Below, in pieces: positions 5,621 through 8,430 of a stretch of 8,430 bases of DNA. The stretch comes from Planctomycetaceae bacterium (GTDB lineage: Bacteria; Planctomycetota; Planctomycetia; Pirellulales; Thermoguttaceae). The stretch covers positions 1 to 8,430 of the forward strand of contig JAIRYX010000287.1 of the NCBI GenBank assembly GCA_031267635.1. The letters are read 5' to 3'. Position 1 is the first letter of the stretch. The number at the start of each line of letters is the position of its first letter. The position numbers were made by a program, and so were the translations under genes. Below the pieces are notes generated by a model that saw nothing but the letters and a program-made list of their open reading frames with translations, did not search any database and was not told the DNA's origin.

Positions 5621-7120
5621 ATGAACTGCATCACACATATTTATTCTGTTTTGCGAATTTTAGCTATTTTGTTTTTAGGAAATGGGATTTTTGTTTCTAT
5701 TCTTGTTGCAGAAGAAGCAAACCACCCGAGTAGCATCCATTGGGAAGATAATCTTGATGTTGCTAAAAATCGCGCTTTTCAAGAAAGAAAACCTCTTCTT
5801 ATCCATTTTTACGGTGATTATTGCACGCCTTGTAAAGCAATGGAGCGTGATATTTTCTCGCAACTGGAAATCATCCAAAAAATAAATAGCGAGTTTGTCG
5901 CAGTGAAAATTAATACGACTCAAAATCAGCAAATTTTGCCTTTGTTTGGGGTTCGGTATATTCCAACTGATGTTTATCTTTCACCAAGCGGAGAGCGAAT
6001 TGATGCAAAAGTTGTTGCCGGAGTGACAGCAGTTCAGTATTTCGCAGAATTGATTCGGATAACCGACTCTATGCCGCAACCGGTTTATGCGTCACAACAA
6101 GCCGTAAATGCCATGTCGGTACAATCATCAGTTTTTGTCGAGGATGTCAATTTGATTCAGAATAATGACATGCCGCAATCCGATAATTTGGAGGGTTTTG
6201 CTGTTTCAGGCGTCAAAACAAAAACGCCGCAAACAACAAACGACACGCTTGCCGAGCGTTTTATTCCCAATCAGACAGTTGTTCCTTCTACGGTTTCGAA
6301 TCAGATTTCTGCCAACCAGAATCAAATGCCGGTCAATTTGCCAAGTAATTCTGGTGACACTATTGTTCCAATTCAATATACTTATACGTTTTCGCCCCCC
6401 CAATCGGCGCAACCTTCCCAACAACAATCTGTTGCAACCGTTGTTCAACAACCGCCGCAACAAGAGGTCAGTAGGAATAATAATGCTATTGCCAATAATT
6501 TACCGTTTGCAAACACTCCACCAGTTGTAAACAATATGCCGACTGTCAATAACAGTAATAATAATTTTTTGTCCGATAATGCCGGTTTTGTAGCGCATTC
6601 TAATTCTGCTTCAACCACAGAGATCGTTAGTACATCGGGAGTTATTGAGAATGGTCACCCCCGCAAGCAACCGGTAACAGGATTGGAAGCGGGAATGTCA
6701 TTCGGAGTGCTTTCATCGATAAATAACGACGTGTCGGAACAACATAAGCCGTTAGCGTTAGATGGATATTGTCCGATTGCACTCGCGGAAAAAACAGAAT
6801 GGGTAAAAGGAAATCCGGCAATTACAGTAGAATACGAAGGCGTTGTTTTTCGATTTTGCTCTGCAGAATCACAAATTAAATTTACATCCCGACCGGAAAT
6901 ATATGCCCCAATCATAAAAGGACACGATGTTGTGGAATGGATAATCAATCGCCACGAAATTTCCGGCAACCGGAAATTTGGAGCATGGTATTACGGTAGA
7001 ATTTTTCTTTTTGCTAATTCGGAAAACTATGAAAAATTCAAAACGAATCCCGAATTTTATGCACAACCATTTTTACAAACGTCAACGATTATTGCGTCAG
7101 CCGAAGAGGTAAAAAACTAA
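5621..7120 (+). CDS. Exported thioredoxin-like protein with two YHS-like domains
   Basis: The 499-residue protein begins with a hydrophobic signal or anchor (about 8-30, ending ILVAEE). The thioredoxin-like domain (about 38-148) has the redox motif C68-T-P-C71 in FYGDYCTPCK, and YIPTDVYL supplies the expected cis-proline P115. About 210 residues of low-complexity linker rich in Gln, Asn, Pro, Ser and Val follow (about 150-360). The C-terminus then shows two YHS-like repeats. The first (about 380-430) has GYCPIALAE and FRFCSAESQIKF, with C384 and C413 placed like metal-binding cysteines, and ends RPEIYAP. The second (about 434-483) has GHDVVEW and FLFANSENYEKF, ends NPEFYAQPF, and lacks the cysteines. 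Thioredoxin domains reduce or isomerise disulfides, and YHS domains are linked to heavy-metal or copper handling. A periplasmic redox or metal-related role is therefore inferred; the partner is unknown. Its 3' end overlaps a hairpin terminator shared with the convergent csrA. Confidence 0.85.
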   Translation: MNCITHIYSVLRILAILFLGNGIFVSILVAEEANHPSSIHWEDNLDVAKNRAFQERKPLLIHFYGDYCTPCKAMERDIFSQLEIIQKINSEFVAVKINTTQNQQILPLFGVRYIPTDVYLSPSGERIDAKVVAGVTAVQYFAELIRITDSMPQPVYASQQAVNAMSVQSSVFVEDVNLIQNNDMPQSDNLEGFAVSGVKTKTPQTTNDTLAERFIPNQTVVPSTVSNQISANQNQMPVNLPSNSGDTIVPIQYTYTFSPPQSAQPSQQQSVATVVQQPPQQEVSRNNNAIANNLPFANTPPVVNNMPTVNNSNNNFLSDNAGFVAHSNSASTTEIVSTSGVIENGHPRKQPVTGLEAGMSFGVLSSINNDVSEQHKPLALDGYCPIALAEKTEWVKGNPAITVEYEGVVFRFCSAESQIKFTSRPEIYAPIIKGHDVVEWIINRHEISGNRKFGAWYYGRIFLFANSENYEKFKTNPEFYAQPFLQTSTIIASAEEVKN

Positions 7121-7160
7121 AACGTCAAAAACTTTATCTCTTTTGACATTTTAGTTTTTT
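7111..7160. terminator. Bidirectional intrinsic terminator between convergent genes
   Basis: Two 20-base arms (7111-7130 and 7141-7160) pair perfectly except for one position, around a 10-nt loop. The outer ends are A6 and T6, so each strand gives a stem followed by a U-run. The single mismatch is C-A in the rightward transcript but a U-G wobble in the leftward one, so the hairpin is slightly better in the csrA direction. The stop codon of the thioredoxin-like gene (7118-7120) lies inside the left arm, and the csrA stop is 4 nt beyond the right arm. Confidence 0.9.
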
Positions 7161-7163
7161 CTT

Positions 7164-7394
7164 TCAAGCCGCTGGCTTAGAAACTGACGGAGAGATAACA
7201 GTACTATCAATTGTATTATCGGTTGAAATATGCCGCTCATTATTGTAAACTTCGAGTTCTCCTCGCAAAATTAACAAATCATTCGGTGCATCAATACCGA
7301 CACGCACTTTGTCTCCGCCTGTACGAACAATAGTAATGGTAATCGAGTCGCCGATTCTGATCCATTCACCTTCTCGTCTTGATAGCACTAACAT
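7164..7394 (-). CDS. csrA: Carbon storage regulator CsrA
   Basis: CsrA is a small dimeric RNA-binding protein that binds GGA motifs, usually in leaders, and changes translation or stability of target mRNAs. In many bacteria it controls motility and carbon metabolism. The 76-residue product starts MLVLSRREGEWIRIGD and has the core GDKVRVGIDAP (about 27-37). RNA-contact positions L4, R6 and R44 (in ILRGELEVY) are kept. The C-terminus after about residue 52 is a Ser/Thr/Ile-rich tail of about 24 residues, somewhat longer than in many 60-65 residue homologues. The start is clear: GGGTGG at 7404-7399 on the minus strand lies 4 nt before ATG. The gene is monocistronic here and ends at the shared terminator. 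No flagellar gene or fliW partner is in the window, so its targets cannot be inferred. Confidence 0.95.
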   Translation of the reverse strand: MLVLSRREGEWIRIGDSITITIVRTGGDKVRVGIDAPNDLLILRGELEVYNNERHISTDNTIDSTVISPSVSKPAA

Positions 7395-7651
7395 TCTACC
7401 ACCCTGTGTTATAAAAAGATGCCCTTACCCTTGAAAAACCTGAAAATTGTATTGAAAACGTTTGAAATCAAAATTATATGACCATTTTGCGCATTTGGGA
7501 ACAATAACAGTACAATTCTACAGCAATCATACGGTTGATTATCGTATAGGACGGCGGGAAAAATGCAAGAAGTTTTTCGGAGCAGTCATAACCGACACGA
7601 TTGGTCGATATATGTCATTCCTAATTTAGGGAACTTCCCAAAACCTTCCTC
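7395..7651. other. Intergenic region upstream of csrA, no gene seen
   Basis: It should hold the csrA promoter and leader. TATAAC can be read on the minus strand at 7413-7408 as a possible -10 box, but the region 17 bp upstream is a poor -35, so I do not annotate a promoter. GGGAACTTCCC at 7629-7639 is a palindrome related to those at 299-332. A 43-codon rightward frame (7563-7694) runs into the dispersed repeat and is probably chance. Confidence 0.45.
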
Positions 7652-7699
7652 AAATATTCGTAAGTCCTTATTTTTCAACGGTAAAATTTGTTGAAAATG
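7652..7699 (-). repeat. Dispersed 48-bp repeat, copy B (inverted)
   Basis: This is the inverted partner of 5175-5222, with 47 of 48 bases identical after reverse complementing. Weaker similarity runs on to about 7629, where GGGAACTTCCC stands at the place of GGAAATTTCC in copy A. The internal 8-bp inverted repeat (TTTTCAAC/GTTGAAAA) is intact. Here no NNQAER-like transposase sequence follows, so either the repeat is independent of the IS66 remnant or that part has been lost. Confidence 0.9.
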
Positions 7700-7995
7700 A
7701 GGTTGTTAGCAATATGGTGTTTTTGTCAATGGGGGTGTGAATATATTGCGTGACTTGGTAGTAGAATAATCGCCAGATCATTCGCGATTTTGAGTACGAA
7801 GTCAATCGCGTCGCCATGGCATGCGAGCCGCCGGAAAAATACGGCTATCAACACCTCCACAGTCGGACCGGCTTTGGGCGGAAGTGATCGTGAAGCAAGG
7901 TGTCGTCGAGAGCATATCCCACAATGGAATATGGCTTTTTTGATTATTTCGTTTTTGGGGGACAATATTTGAAAACGCAATAGGAAACTATGGCA
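7700..7995. other. Unassigned, more GC-rich stretch, possible coding remnant
   Basis: Positions about 7770-7930 are more GC-rich than the flanks and look like former coding DNA, but no frame is convincing. One rightward frame reads RQIIRDFEYEVNRVAMACE and continues to a stop at about 7890. Another reads AEVIVKQGVVESISHNGIW and stops near 7936. A leftward frame of 84 codons (7726-7980) overlaps both. No family is recognised. It may be a frameshifted gene fragment or more transposon debris next to the IS1380 remnant. Confidence 0.3.
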
Positions 7996-8430
7996 TCAGT
8001 TGCCCAAGCCGCATTCGAGCACGATTTGCTCCTTGACGTTTTTGCGTTTGCCGCGAGGTTCCGTGCGAATTTTGTATTTCGCCGGACGCGTCAAACGCTC
8101 CCATCCCGTGTTTTGCAGACTTTCGGCGACGTCCACCAAATTCGGCGTCGCGTCGATCCTGAACACAAACAACACCTTGTCATCGCCCCAACGGTCGAGA
8201 TGTTGCGACTGTGTGAAGTCGGCGTCGCCACGGAACCGAAATCGTTTTGAAACCGGACTTGCGCAACAGCTTGATGCTCTTGTCGACATAAACATGCGTC
8301 CCTTCGTGACGCGGACGATTCCCCGAACGGTTCTTCACATACAATATTTCTTGTGTGTTCGACAGCGAAACGATCAACGGATGATACCCCATTCGCCTTG
8401 GTAGCTGACGTCCATGCCCTGTTTGCATTC
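7996..8430 (-). pseudogene. IS1380-family transposase fragment, two frameshifts, truncated
   Basis: The sequence enters from the right edge on the minus strand. Successive frames read KQGMDVSYQGEWG, then YHPLIVSLSNTQEILYVKNR and on to GFKTIS, then FRGDADFTQSQHLDRWGDD and on to KNVKEQIVLECGLGN. These are characteristic of DDE group 1 (IS1380) transposases; the aspartates in GMD and RGDADF are the first two expected catalytic positions. One base appears to be missing near 8386-8387 and one extra near 8236-8237, so the first and third frames are the same and the shifts compensate. The gene stops at 7996-7998, well before the expected glutamate region (NLIEQ-type) and C-terminal third. It is therefore inactive. 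The N-terminal part lies outside the window. Confidence 0.88.

Noticed and set aside
7563..7694. 43-codon rightward small gene with a purine-rich stretch before its ATG
   Set aside because: About a third of it is the dispersed 48-bp repeat and the adjoining palindrome, so the frame is probably accidental.
7984..8003. Further degraded IS66-like end beside the IS1380 fragment
   Set aside because: GGGCAACTGA resembles part of the repeat at 3576-3636, but a gap is needed to align the rest, so it is too weak to call.

Overview
This window looks like a bacterial chromosome fragment, most probably from a planctomycete. The best clues are a Tat-exported Gfo/Idh/MocA oxidoreductase of the type expanded in that phylum, two exported proteins with long Pro/Gln/Ser/Asn-rich linkers, a stand-alone csrA, and a high load of decayed transposons and small palindromic repeats. 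This assignment is inference from gene style; there is no rRNA or other phylogenetic marker here.

Layout, left to right. Positions 1-294 are a tandem array of fourteen 21-bp units cut by the left edge, followed by several small palindromes and an AT-rich non-coding stretch to 832. Next come two rightward genes: an exported protein of unknown function (833-2098) and a MiaB/MtaB-type radical-SAM tRNA methylthiotransferase (2187-3581). A 61-bp perfect-ended inverted repeat (3576-3636) separates the latter from a leftward Tat-exported Gfo/Idh/MocA oxidoreductase (3684-5030). Positions 5046-5620 hold the oxidoreductase's probable promoter, a dispersed repeat and a frameshifted IS66-type transposase tail. 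A rightward exported thioredoxin-like protein with two C-terminal YHS-like domains (5621-7120) converges on a leftward csrA (7164-7394), with a bidirectional hairpin terminator between them. The rest (7395-8430) contains the inverted partner of the dispersed repeat, unassigned sequence, and a broken IS1380-type transposase running off the right edge.

There is no obvious single multi-gene system. The genes look like independent housekeeping or envelope functions: tRNA modification, post-transcriptional regulation, periplasmic redox or metal handling, and periplasmic oxidoreduction. They are separated by transposon debris. The most unusual signals are three. The 21-bp array alternates inverted 6-mers at exactly half-unit (10.5-bp) spacing. 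A set of miniature inverted repeats shares its ends with the IS66 remnant. A nearly perfect 48-bp inverted repeat pair flanks the thioredoxin/csrA segment.
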